Shown here in pieces: positions 1 through 5,579 of a stretch of 9,877 nt of DNA (position 1 is its first letter; every line of letters starts with the position of its first letter). The DNA is from Microbacteriaceae bacterium (GTDB lineage: Bacteria; Actinomycetota; Actinomycetes; Actinomycetales; Microbacteriaceae), in NCBI GenBank assembly GCA_025463615.1, contig JAODAU010000058.1, positions 1 through 9,877 of the forward strand, given 5' to 3'. Position numbers and translations under genes: made by a program. The notes under the pieces are model-generated. The model did no database searches. It saw nothing but the letters and a program-made list of their open reading frames with translations, and was not told the origin of the DNA.

Positions 1-1
1 C

Positions 2-1204
2 ATGCGCATCGCTTCACAATTCGGGGTCGCTGTCGTGCCAAGAGGCGCCGGTACCGGCCTGGCTGGCGGCGCGATCGCGAGTGCTGGCGAGATCGTGCTC
101 TCGACCCTCGGCATGAATCGCGTTCTCGAGGTCTCAGCAGCCGATGAGCTCGCGGTCGTCGAGCCGGGAATCATCAACTCAGACCTCAACGAGGCGCTGG
201 CGGCAGACGGTCTCTGGTGGGCGCCCGACCCCGCGAGCAAAGCAATCTCCACGGTCGGCGGCAACATCGCGACGAACGCCGGCGGCCTGCTCTGCGCAAA
301 GTACGGGGTGACCCGCGAAGCAGTGCTCGGCCTCAAGGTGGTGCTGGCTGACGGACGGATGCTGACCCTCGGCCACAGGAGCGTGAAGGGTGTCACCGGG
401 CTCGACCTCACCGCGCTCATGATCGGCTCGGAGGGCACGCTCGGAGTGATCGTCGGCGCGACGGTCAAGCTGCGGCGACTGCCGAGCGGCCCCGTCGCGA
501 CGATCGCGGCGTTCTTCCCCGACATCGAGTCGGCGGCGCGCGCCTCGGCCGGCATCACCGCTGCCGGGCTCAGGCCGGCGGCGATGGAGATCGCGGACCG
601 GGCATCACTGCTCGCGCTCGACGCCTTCACCGGCTCCGACCTGTCGTCCCGTGGCACCGCGTTCCTGCTGGTGCAGACCGACGGAGCCGGCAGCGCGGAG
701 GAGGCCGCCGCCGCGCTCGCGGTCATCGAGGCCGAGGGCGGGGACGCGGATGTCACGACCGACCGCGAGGAGGGCGAGCGGCTGTTCGCGATCCGCCGTT
801 CCTTCCACACCGCGCTCGAGTCGACCGGAACCGTGCTCATCGAGGACGTGTCCGTGCCGCGCACCGCGCTGCCGGCGATGTTCGCCGAGATCGAGCGCAT
901 CCAGGAGGCCTACGGGCTCACGATCCCGACCGTCGCGCACGCGGGCGACGGCAACCTGCACCCCAACTTCGTCTACACGCCCGGCCCCGAGGGGGAGGTG
1001 CCCGAGCTGATCTGGGCGGCGGCCGACGAGCTGTTCGCCACGGCGCTCCGCCTGGGCGGCACGCTCACGGGGGAGCACGGCGTCGGCATCCTGAAGAAGC
1101 GCTGGCTCGCCGACGAACTGGGCGAAGACCAGCTCGACCTGCAGCGCTGGCTCAAGCTGGTCTTCGACCCGCGGGGCATCCTCAACCCCGGCAAGGTGTT
1201 CTAG
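2..1204 (+). CDS. FAD-linked oxidase, GlcD/D-2-hydroxyacid dehydrogenase family (5' partial)
   Basis: This flavoenzyme probably oxidises a D-2-hydroxy acid such as glycolate or D-lactate to the 2-oxo acid, passing electrons from FAD to an acceptor. The visible 400 residues hold the FAD-binding (PCMH/FAD_binding_4) signature PRGAGTGLAGG at about residues 13-23, a second cofactor-contact loop GGNIATNAGG near 85-94, and a TGSEGTLG-like stretch (IGSEGTLG) near 141-148. The C-terminal FAD-oxidase domain has the metal/substrate motif HAGDGNLH (H313, H320), GEHGVG with H359, and the closing FDPRGILNPGK. Family members are usually 450-500 residues. The frame is open to the left edge and the first Met lies where homologues are internal, so roughly 50-60 residues are probably missing and position 2 is not the true start. 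Substrate cannot be fixed from sequence: GlcD and D-lactate dehydrogenase share these motifs. The first third uses more A/T-ending codons than the rest. It converges on the MFS gene downstream. Confidence 0.9.
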   Translation: MRIASQFGVAVVPRGAGTGLAGGAIASAGEIVLSTLGMNRVLEVSAADELAVVEPGIINSDLNEALAADGLWWAPDPASKAISTVGGNIATNAGGLLCAKYGVTREAVLGLKVVLADGRMLTLGHRSVKGVTGLDLTALMIGSEGTLGVIVGATVKLRRLPSGPVATIAAFFPDIESAARASAGITAAGLRPAAMEIADRASLLALDAFTGSDLSSRGTAFLLVQTDGAGSAEEAAAALAVIEAEGGDADVTTDREEGERLFAIRRSFHTALESTGTVLIEDVSVPRTALPAMFAEIERIQEAYGLTIPTVAHAGDGNLHPNFVYTPGPEGEVPELIWAAADELFATALRLGGTLTGEHGVGILKKRWLADELGEDQLDLQRWLKLVFDPRGILNPGKVF

Positions 1205-1209
1205 CCCCG

Positions 1210-1302
1210 CTCCGTGCATAACTCCTGCGGAATCCGTCCGGTGCCTCGGTATGCCTCGGATTTCCACGGGTTGACGCGCGCGAGCAGGAGTTATGCGCGG
1301 GG
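1210..1302. repeat. Long inverted repeat filling a convergent intergenic gap
   Basis: Positions 1216-1228 (gcataactcctgc) and 1284-1296 (gcaggagttatgc) are a perfect 13-bp inverted repeat. Allowing two G·U pairs, it extends outward to 1210 and 1302, giving about 19 paired positions around a 55-nt interior. The interior has its own short stem (aatccg at 1231-1236 with cggatt at 1257-1262) and an 8-bp direct repeat tgcctcgg at 1242 and 1252. The structure fills almost the whole gap between the two convergent stop codons (1202-1204 and 1305-1307). A bidirectional terminator or a dispersed REP/MITE-like palindromic element are the likeliest readings. There is no T-tract, so a canonical intrinsic terminator is not shown. 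Confidence 0.7.
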
Positions 1303-1304
1303 GA

Positions 1305-2510
1305 CTACGCCGCGGCGGCCGCCGCCACCTTCGCGCGGCGGGCGGTCACCAGCGCGAACGCCGAGGCCGCCAGGCCGATGACCGCGATGATCGGCGCCCA
1401 GACGTCGACGGCCGAGCCGAGCCCCATGGCGGTGGCCGAGAGGCCGATCGCCACGGCGACGAGCCCCTGAGTCAAGTACGCGACGAGGTACACCGCCGAG
1501 AGGGTCTGCCCGCGATGCTGGGCCGGGGCGTGCCTGTTGACGAGGCCCAGGCCGCCGAGGAACAGCATCCCGTAGCCGATGCCGGAGGCGACGGATGCCG
1601 CCACGAACGCCGCGAGCGACGCGGTCACGGCCGAGGCGACGAGCAGCCCCATGCCGACCGTGAGCCCGATCCCACCGAACACGATGGCGGTGCGCGGCGC
1701 GAGCCGGCGACTCAGGATGGCGGTGACCCCGATCACGACCGCGGAGATCGCGATCACGCTGCCGGCGATGAAGGCGTTGTCGGTCTTGATGAGGTTCTTG
1801 GCGATGGACGAGCCCAGCGAGAGGAACAGCGATCCCATCGCGAAGCCGGCGCCGATGGCGAGCGACGACGCCACGACGACCCCGCCGAGCCCCTTCGGCA
1901 CGACGATGCCGCGCGGGCGCCAGCGCCCGGCCGCCTCGGTGCCGGCGACGGCGCGCGGCATGAACAGCACGAAGACGAACACGACCGCGGTGATGACGAG
2001 CAGCAGCCAGTAGGTGAGGCGGGCGGGCTGCGGCGCGTACTGCACGAGCGCGCCGCCCACGATGGTGGCGAGCGCGAGTCCGAGTGCGGTCGCGGCCGTG
2101 TTGATCGAGCTGGCTCGCGAGGCGTTGCCGCCGCGGTTGAACTCGACGAGCGCGGCGCTGGCCGGCGCCATCGCGAGCCCTACGCCGATGCCCTGCAGCA
2201 CGCGCCCGGCGAACAGCCAGCCCACGGACGGCGCCAGGGCGAAGAGCAGGATGCCGACCAGGATCGCCGCGAGCCCCGCGAGCAGCACGGCCCGCCTGCC
2301 CACGTAGTCGGAGATGCCGCCGAACACGATCAGCACCACGACGAGCGAGATCGGGTAGACGGCGAAGATCGACGTGATCACCAGCGGGGTGAGTCCCCAT
2401 TCGGCAACGTAGACGGGATAGACCATGGCGGGCGCGCCGCTCGCCCAGAGGGCCACGGCGGCCACGGCGGCGGCCGTCCAGAAACTGCTGCGATTGCCGA
2501 GAACGGGCAT
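1305..2510 (-). CDS. MFS transporter, 12-TM putative drug/metabolite exporter
   Basis: This is a complete major facilitator superfamily permease of 401 residues. Hydrophobic segments run along the whole protein, consistent with 12 TM helices. The loop after TM2 has the MFS motif A, GGISDYVGRR at residues 64-73, and an LQGIGVG stretch follows in TM4, as in proton-coupled drug exporters of the MFS_1 type. The chosen ATG at 2508-2510 (MPVLGNRSSFW) puts the first TM at about residues 11-30. It is preceded by a weak purine run (gaaagaag) six bases upstream. A GTG at 2562-2564 would add 18 residues, but it lacks a ribosome site and lies next to the divergent promoter. The gene is divergent from an HxlR regulator with 89 bp between starts, the usual arrangement for an efflux pump under local repression. 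Substrate is unknown. An export role is inferred from family and context only. Confidence 0.85.
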   Translation of the reverse strand: MPVLGNRSSFWTAAAVAAVALWASGAPAMVYPVYVAEWGLTPLVITSIFAVYPISLVVVLIVFGGISDYVGRRAVLLAGLAAILVGILLFALAPSVGWLFAGRVLQGIGVGLAMAPASAALVEFNRGGNASRASSINTAATALGLALATIVGGALVQYAPQPARLTYWLLLVITAVVFVFVLFMPRAVAGTEAAGRWRPRGIVVPKGLGGVVVASSLAIGAGFAMGSLFLSLGSSIAKNLIKTDNAFIAGSVIAISAVVIGVTAILSRRLAPRTAIVFGGIGLTVGMGLLVASAVTASLAAFVAASVASGIGYGMLFLGGLGLVNRHAPAQHRGQTLSAVYLVAYLTQGLVAVAIGLSATAMGLGSAVDVWAPIIAVIGLAASAFALVTARRAKVAAAAAA

Positions 2511-2564
2511 GTGGGGCTTCTTTCGCGTGGGGAGAGAGGGGCTCGTGGACGCCGTCGACCACAC

Positions 2565-2577
2565 TTGGAAAAACCAA
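2565..2577. promoter_or_regulatory. Candidate operator overlapping the -35 box
   Basis: TTGG-AAAAA-CCAA is a short perfect dyad centred at 2571 with a 5-bp spacer. It covers the -35 box of the HxlR promoter and lies between the divergent start codons. An HxlR dimer bound here could repress its own promoter and affect MFS transcription. The half-sites are only 4 bp, so the call rests mainly on position. Confidence 0.35.
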
Positions 2578-2588
2578 CTTAGCAGCGT

Positions 2589-2594
2589 ATTATT
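2589..2594 (-). promoter_or_regulatory. Possible -10 box for the MFS gene, overlapping the HxlR -10
   Basis: Read on the minus strand, 2594-2589 is AATAAT, matching five of six bases of TATAAT. It almost coincides with the plus-strand TATTAT. No good -35 is seen at 16-18 bp; TTCGGA lies about 20 bp upstream. If real, the two divergent promoters would share one melting region. This is weak evidence. Confidence 0.25.
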
Positions 2595-2599
2595 CCCGT

Positions 2600-3064
2600 A
2601 TGCCCACCACCATCTCCGAACCGCTCACCGGGCCGAAGTGCTCGATCGCTCGCAGCCTCGAGGTGCTCGGCGAGAGGTGGACCATCCTGATCATCCGCGA
2701 GGCCTTCTGGGGGCGCACGCGGTTCTCCGAGTTCAGGGACAGTCTGGGCGTGGCATCCGACATCCTGAGCGACCGCCTCGCCACGCTGGTCGCCGGCGGC
2801 GTGCTCGAGCGCGTGCCGTACCGCGACGAGGGCTCGCGCGAGCGCTTCAGCTACCACCTCACCGAGGCGGGCAGGGACCTCCTGCCGGTGCTCGCCGCGC
2901 TCAACGCCTGGGGCGACGCGCACCGCACGAGCGGCTGGGGGCCGAGCGCGCTGTACCGGGATGCCGAGACACACGAGCCCGTGACCGTCGGGTTCCGCAG
3001 CGCCGAGGGCGAGTGGCTCGACGACAGCCGCGTCGAGGTGGTTCGGGGGCCCGCCGCCTCCTAG
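2600..3064 (+). CDS. HxlR-family winged-helix transcriptional regulator
   Basis: This 154-residue DNA-binding protein has the HxlR/DUF24 winged helix-turn-helix at about residues 14-100. The recognisable block is KCSIARSLEVLGERWTILII (13-32), followed by RTRFSEF, an S-x-ILSDRL recognition-helix segment, and a wing ending in YHLTEAGRDLLPVL. Cys14 is the only cysteine and sits at the N-terminus of the first helix, where many HxlR proteins have a conserved, sometimes redox- or electrophile-sensing, cysteine. Residues 105-154 form a C-terminal extension beyond the minimal domain, function unknown. It is divergent from the MFS pump and is the first gene of a tight four-gene run, so it probably autoregulates and controls the pump. 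The ligand or signal is not evident. The start is fixed by the -10 box placed seven bases upstream. Confidence 0.9.
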   Translation: MPTTISEPLTGPKCSIARSLEVLGERWTILIIREAFWGRTRFSEFRDSLGVASDILSDRLATLVAGGVLERVPYRDEGSRERFSYHLTEAGRDLLPVLAALNAWGDAHRTSGWGPSALYRDAETHEPVTVGFRSAEGEWLDDSRVEVVRGPAAS

Positions 3065-3073
3065 GCTGTGCGC

Positions 3074-3514
3074 ATGAGCTTTCTCAGCATCACGGCCTCC
3101 GAGAGCCTGCGCGCCGAGTGGCACTCGCTCCGCGACGACATCACCCCGTGGATCGGCGAGCGCGCGACGACGCTGTTCGCGCACGCCGTCTGCGACGCCT
3201 ACGACTGCCTGCCGCTCGCGCTGCACTTCCGCAGGCTGCTGGTGGATGCCGGGGACGACCCCGACCAGCCACAGGTCACCGAGACCGAGCAGCTGCTCAT
3301 CGACTGGGGTCGCGCCATCGCCGAGCGGCCGCACGGGCTCTCGGCCGAGTTCTACGAGAGCCTCGAGGCATCCTTCGTGCCCGAGCGCCGCCGCACCCTG
3401 CTGGCCTTCGCGGCGCAGACCGTCGCCGCCTGCGTCACGGTGACCGTGGGCCGGGTGCCCGTGGACGACGACCTGCTCCGCTACCGCCGCGCCGGCGACG
3501 GACGCACCGTCTAG
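3074..3514 (+). CDS. Small AhpD/carboxymuconolactone-decarboxylase-like protein, degenerate motif
   Basis: This is a 146-residue soluble, mostly helical protein. The second half (about residues 67-140, ETEQLLIDWGRAIAERPHGL through LLAFAAQTVAACVTVTVG) resembles the helical repeat of the CMD/AhpD-like fold. The first half has C40-DAYD-C45-LPLAL-H51, which recalls the C-x2-C-x3-H peroxidase motif of AhpD but with C-x4-C-x5-H spacing. If that reading is right, it may be a thiol-based reductase or a non-catalytic relative. The spacing makes peroxidase activity doubtful. ATG at 3074 is preferred over GTG at 3068 because AGG at 3063-3065 lies eight bases upstream of the ATG. It starts 9 bp after HxlR and its stop overlaps the next start by one base, so it is co-transcribed. 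The family call is tentative; a plain hypothetical protein is the alternative. Confidence 0.6.
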   Translation: MSFLSITASESLRAEWHSLRDDITPWIGERATTLFAHAVCDAYDCLPLALHFRRLLVDAGDDPDQPQVTETEQLLIDWGRAIAERPHGLSAEFYESLEASFVPERRRTLLAFAAQTVAACVTVTVGRVPVDDDLLRYRRAGDGRTV

Positions 3515-4323
3515 TGGTCGCCGCATTCGACGTCGCGTTCACCCTCTGGTTCGCGGCGGCCGGGGTGAGCGTCATCCAGGTGATCGACCTCATCGTCGGG
3601 GCCATCGACCGGCGCACCATCCGCGACTACCGCATCCCGTCGAAGGTGGCACGGCTCGGCCTGTACGAGCAGGTGTGGATCGTGGTCGGGGGAGCGCTGC
3701 TCGCGGTCGTGGCCGGATTCTTCGTGGACTACTCCGCCCGCATCATCTTCGACTCGCGCCAGCCCGCCTGGGGCATCAGCACGCTCGTCGTCACCCTGGT
3801 CGGCGTCGCGATCGTGGGCGTGCTGCTCATCGGCTTCGCCCGCCGCGACGAGCGCACCAACTACGCCACCCTGCGCCAGGACGTGCGCGACCTCACCACC
3901 GAGCGCGTCGGGCTCGCGGATGTCGCCGCCCTGCGCGAGCAGCTCGAGGTCGTCGACGGCCGCCAGCGCAGCATGCCGCGCACGCTCTGGGCGCACCTCT
4001 TCACGGTGGGCGCGTGGCGCCTGCTGCCCGCCCTGGCCGCGCTCGCATCGCTCGTGATCGCGCTGGTGAACGGCGGCTGGGGCCAGTGGTGGACCATCGC
4101 GCTCGCCGTGCTCGTGCTGCTGGTGACGTTCGGGCTGGCCGCGGCCGAGTCGTGGTCCGCGCTCGAGCGCCGCAGACGCTGGCACACCGTGCACCAGGCG
4201 CAGCGCGCCGAGGTGGATGCCGAACTCCAGGCGCTCGAGCGCCGCGCCAACCGCGGCGTCCCCGGCCTCGGCGACCGCGTCTCGCGCGCCCTCCAGATCC
4301 TGCGCGAGCAGGACAGGAAGTAG
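3514..4323 (+). CDS. Five-TM membrane protein of unknown function
   Basis: I do not recognise this 269-residue protein. It has five clear hydrophobic helices: residues 7-30, 54-73, 88-109, 163-186 and 192-212. Between TM3 and TM4 is a charged, heptad-like segment (about 112-150, with REQLEVVDGRQR). After TM5 comes another highly charged helical tail (215-269: ALERRRRWHTVHQAQRAEV, then SRALQILREQDRK). The many Arg residues in these segments suggest they are cytoplasmic. The start is GTG at 3514-3516, overlapping the previous TAG by one base (TAGTG). There is no strong ribosome site, so translational coupling is likely. The stop is followed five bases later by the PrsW start, whose ribosome site lies inside this gene. 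A partner, scaffold or substrate role for PrsW is inferred from the arrangement alone. Confidence 0.8.
   Translation: MVAAFDVAFTLWFAAAGVSVIQVIDLIVGAIDRRTIRDYRIPSKVARLGLYEQVWIVVGGALLAVVAGFFVDYSARIIFDSRQPAWGISTLVVTLVGVAIVGVLLIGFARRDERTNYATLRQDVRDLTTERVGLADVAALREQLEVVDGRQRSMPRTLWAHLFTVGAWRLLPALAALASLVIALVNGGWGQWWTIALAVLVLLVTFGLAAAESWSALERRRRWHTVHQAQRAEVDAELQALERRANRGVPGLGDRVSRALQILREQDRK
4315..4320 (+). promoter_or_regulatory. Ribosome binding site of prsW-like gene
   Basis: AGGAAG lies eight bases before the ATG at 4329 and within the last codons of the upstream membrane-protein gene, indicating translational coupling. It supports the ATG at 4329 as the start. Confidence 0.6.
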
Positions 4324-4328
4324 CGGGC

Positions 4329-5522
4329 ATGACCGACATCGCCGCCAACTCCGAACCGATCTCGGAGCACCCCGACCAGGTGGTGGTGGCCAAGCCGCGC
4401 CGCAACGGCTGGGTGCTCGCCATCGCGATCGTGGGCTTCATCCTGATCACCATCATTCTCGCCCTGGTGCTCGTCTACCTCTACGCCGTGCTCGGCCCGA
4501 CCGCGCTGCTCTACGCGGGGCTGCTCGCCAGCCTGCCGCTCGTGGCCGTGCTGCTCGGCATCCGCTGGGTGGACCGGTGGGAACCGGAGCCGCGCATCGT
4601 GCTGCTGTTCGCGTTCTTCTGGGGCGCCGCCGCATCCGTGTTCATCGCGCTCGTCTTCTCGGGCATCACGCAGTCGTACCTCGCCTCGCGCGGCCTGCAG
4701 AAGTCGTCGATGGCCGACTTCTTCGAGACCGTGGTGCAGGCGCCGATCGTGGAGGAGACCGCGAAGGGCCTCGGCGTGCTGCTGCTGTTCTGGGTGATGC
4801 GCAAGTACTTCGACGGCCCGGTCGACGGCATCGTCTACGGGGCCACGGTGGGCATCGGGTTCGCGTTCACCGAGAACATCCAGTACTTCGGGCTCGCCAT
4901 CATCCAGGACCACGGATTCGGCCAGGGCGTGGGCGAGACGTTCCTGCTGCGGGCGGTGCTGTCGCCCTTCGCCCACGTGATGTTCACCTCCGTCACCGGG
5001 CTCGCGCTCGGCATCGCGGCGCGCGACAGCAACCGGGTGGGCGCGATCGGGTACTTCCTGCTCGGGCTCGTGCCCGCGATCTTCCTGCACGGGTTCTGGA
5101 ACAGCGCGGGCTACTGGGCCACCAACTGGTATCTCTACTACTTCTTCATCCAGGTGCCGCTGTTCGTGATCGCGATCGTGGGCGTCGTGCGGCTCCGACG
5201 GCACGAGCAGGTGATCACCCACGACCGGTTGAGCGAATACGCGGGCGCGGGCTGGTTCACGCAGAGCGAGGTGAACCTCATCTCCACGGGTGCCGGGCGA
5301 CGGCAGGTGCTCGCCTGGGCGGGCCGCTACCGTCTCAAGCGGCAGTACCGGCGCTTCCTGCAGGATGCCACCCGCCTCGCCTTCACCCGCCAGCGGCTCA
5401 TCTCGGGCAAGGACGAGATCGGCGCCCGCCGCTACGAGGGCGACCTGCTGGAGGCGATCGTGGCCGACCGGCGTTCGCTCGCAGCGCTGCCCCCGCTGCT
5501 CACTGTGCAGCCCGCGCGGTAA
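4329..5522 (+). CDS. PrsW-family intramembrane metalloprotease with C-terminal extension
   Basis: This 397-residue polytopic protein belongs to the PrsW (CAAX-protease-like, ABI clan) intramembrane protease family. Bacillus PrsW performs the first cut of an anti-sigma factor; the target here is unknown. About eight TM helices lie between residues 28 and 295. The catalytic signatures are all present: E142-E143 (PIVEETAKG), E182-N183 (FTENIQYF), H216 (FAHVMF) and H254 (FLHGFWN), giving the Glu/His set expected for metal binding. Roughly 100 residues follow the last TM. This charged cytoplasmic tail (QSEVNLISTGAGRR, RLKRQYRRFLQDATR) is absent from the ~220-residue Bacillus protein and is seen in actinobacterial-type homologues. 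It is the last gene of the HxlR-led run, five bases after the 5-TM gene. No anti-sigma or sigma gene is in the window, so the substrate may be encoded elsewhere or may be the neighbouring membrane protein. Confidence 0.9.
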   Translation: MTDIAANSEPISEHPDQVVVAKPRRNGWVLAIAIVGFILITIILALVLVYLYAVLGPTALLYAGLLASLPLVAVLLGIRWVDRWEPEPRIVLLFAFFWGAAASVFIALVFSGITQSYLASRGLQKSSMADFFETVVQAPIVEETAKGLGVLLLFWVMRKYFDGPVDGIVYGATVGIGFAFTENIQYFGLAIIQDHGFGQGVGETFLLRAVLSPFAHVMFTSVTGLALGIAARDSNRVGAIGYFLLGLVPAIFLHGFWNSAGYWATNWYLYYFFIQVPLFVIAIVGVVRLRRHEQVITHDRLSEYAGAGWFTQSEVNLISTGAGRRQVLAWAGRYRLKRQYRRFLQDATRLAFTRQRLISGKDEIGARRYEGDLLEAIVADRRSLAALPPLLTVQPAR

Positions 5523-5530
5523 ATCCTCCC

Positions 5531-5565
5531 CGAATCCGGTTACTAAAATAGATAGCCGGATTTCG
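5531..5565. promoter_or_regulatory. Inverted repeat with -10-like box in its loop, upstream of helD
   Basis: AATCCGG at 5533-5539 pairs with CCGGATT at 5556-5562. With one bulged T, the stem extends to nine pairs (5531-5539 with 5556-5565). The 16-nt loop (5540-5555) is AT-rich and contains TAAAAT at 5544-5549, five of six matches to the -10 consensus. Its predicted transcription start would be near 5556, about 24 bases before the helD GTG. No good -35 box is seen. It could be an operator around a promoter, a weak terminator for the PrsW operon, or both. Confidence 0.45.
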
Positions 5566-5566
5566 T

Positions 5567-5572
5567 GGGAAG
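5567..5572 (+). promoter_or_regulatory. Ribosome binding site deciding the helD start
   Basis: GGGAAG lies seven bases before the GTG at 5580. It overlaps the alternative GTG at 5565, which has no ribosome site of its own. This favours 5580 as the start. Confidence 0.5.
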
Positions 5573-5579
5573 CAGGGAC

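Larger units (their letters stand above)
2565..2600 (+). promoter_or_regulatory. Sigma70-type promoter giving a leaderless HxlR transcript
   Basis: TTGGAA at 2565-2570 fits a -35 box and TATTAT at 2588-2593 a -10 box, separated by exactly 17 bp. Seven bases after the -10 falls at 2600, the A of the HxlR ATG, and there is no Shine-Dalgarno sequence in front of that ATG. Together these predict a leaderless mRNA, which is common in actinomycetes. The transcription start is inferred, not measured. Confidence 0.6.

Noticed and set aside
605..1267. 220-residue minus-strand frame over the glcD-like gene
   Set aside because: It is a compositional shadow of a gene with clear FAD-oxidase motifs in the plus frame.
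1205..1304. Small RNA or small protein gene in the convergent gap
   Set aside because: There is no promoter-like sequence or coding frame with a ribosome site. The inverted repeat explains the region better.
2511..2564. Upstream GTG start (2564) for the MFS gene, adding 18 residues
   Set aside because: No ribosome site precedes it, it touches the divergent promoter, and the extra residues are not part of the usual MFS N-terminus.
1293..2582. 429-residue plus-strand frame opposite the MFS gene
   Set aside because: The translation is a charged, repetitive Arg/Asp/His-rich string, whereas the minus strand gives a proper 12-TM permease with MFS motif A.
2425..3513. N-terminal extension of the 5-TM membrane protein frame back to 2425
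   Set aside because: This part overlaps HxlR and the AhpD-like gene in another frame and reads as Arg/Ala-rich noise. The GTG at 3514, overlapping the previous stop, is the natural start.
5565..5579. Upstream GTG start (5565) for helD
   Set aside because: The purine run GGGAAG that serves GTG 5580 overlaps it, and HelD proteins typically begin close to the ELEREQ coiled-coil sequence.
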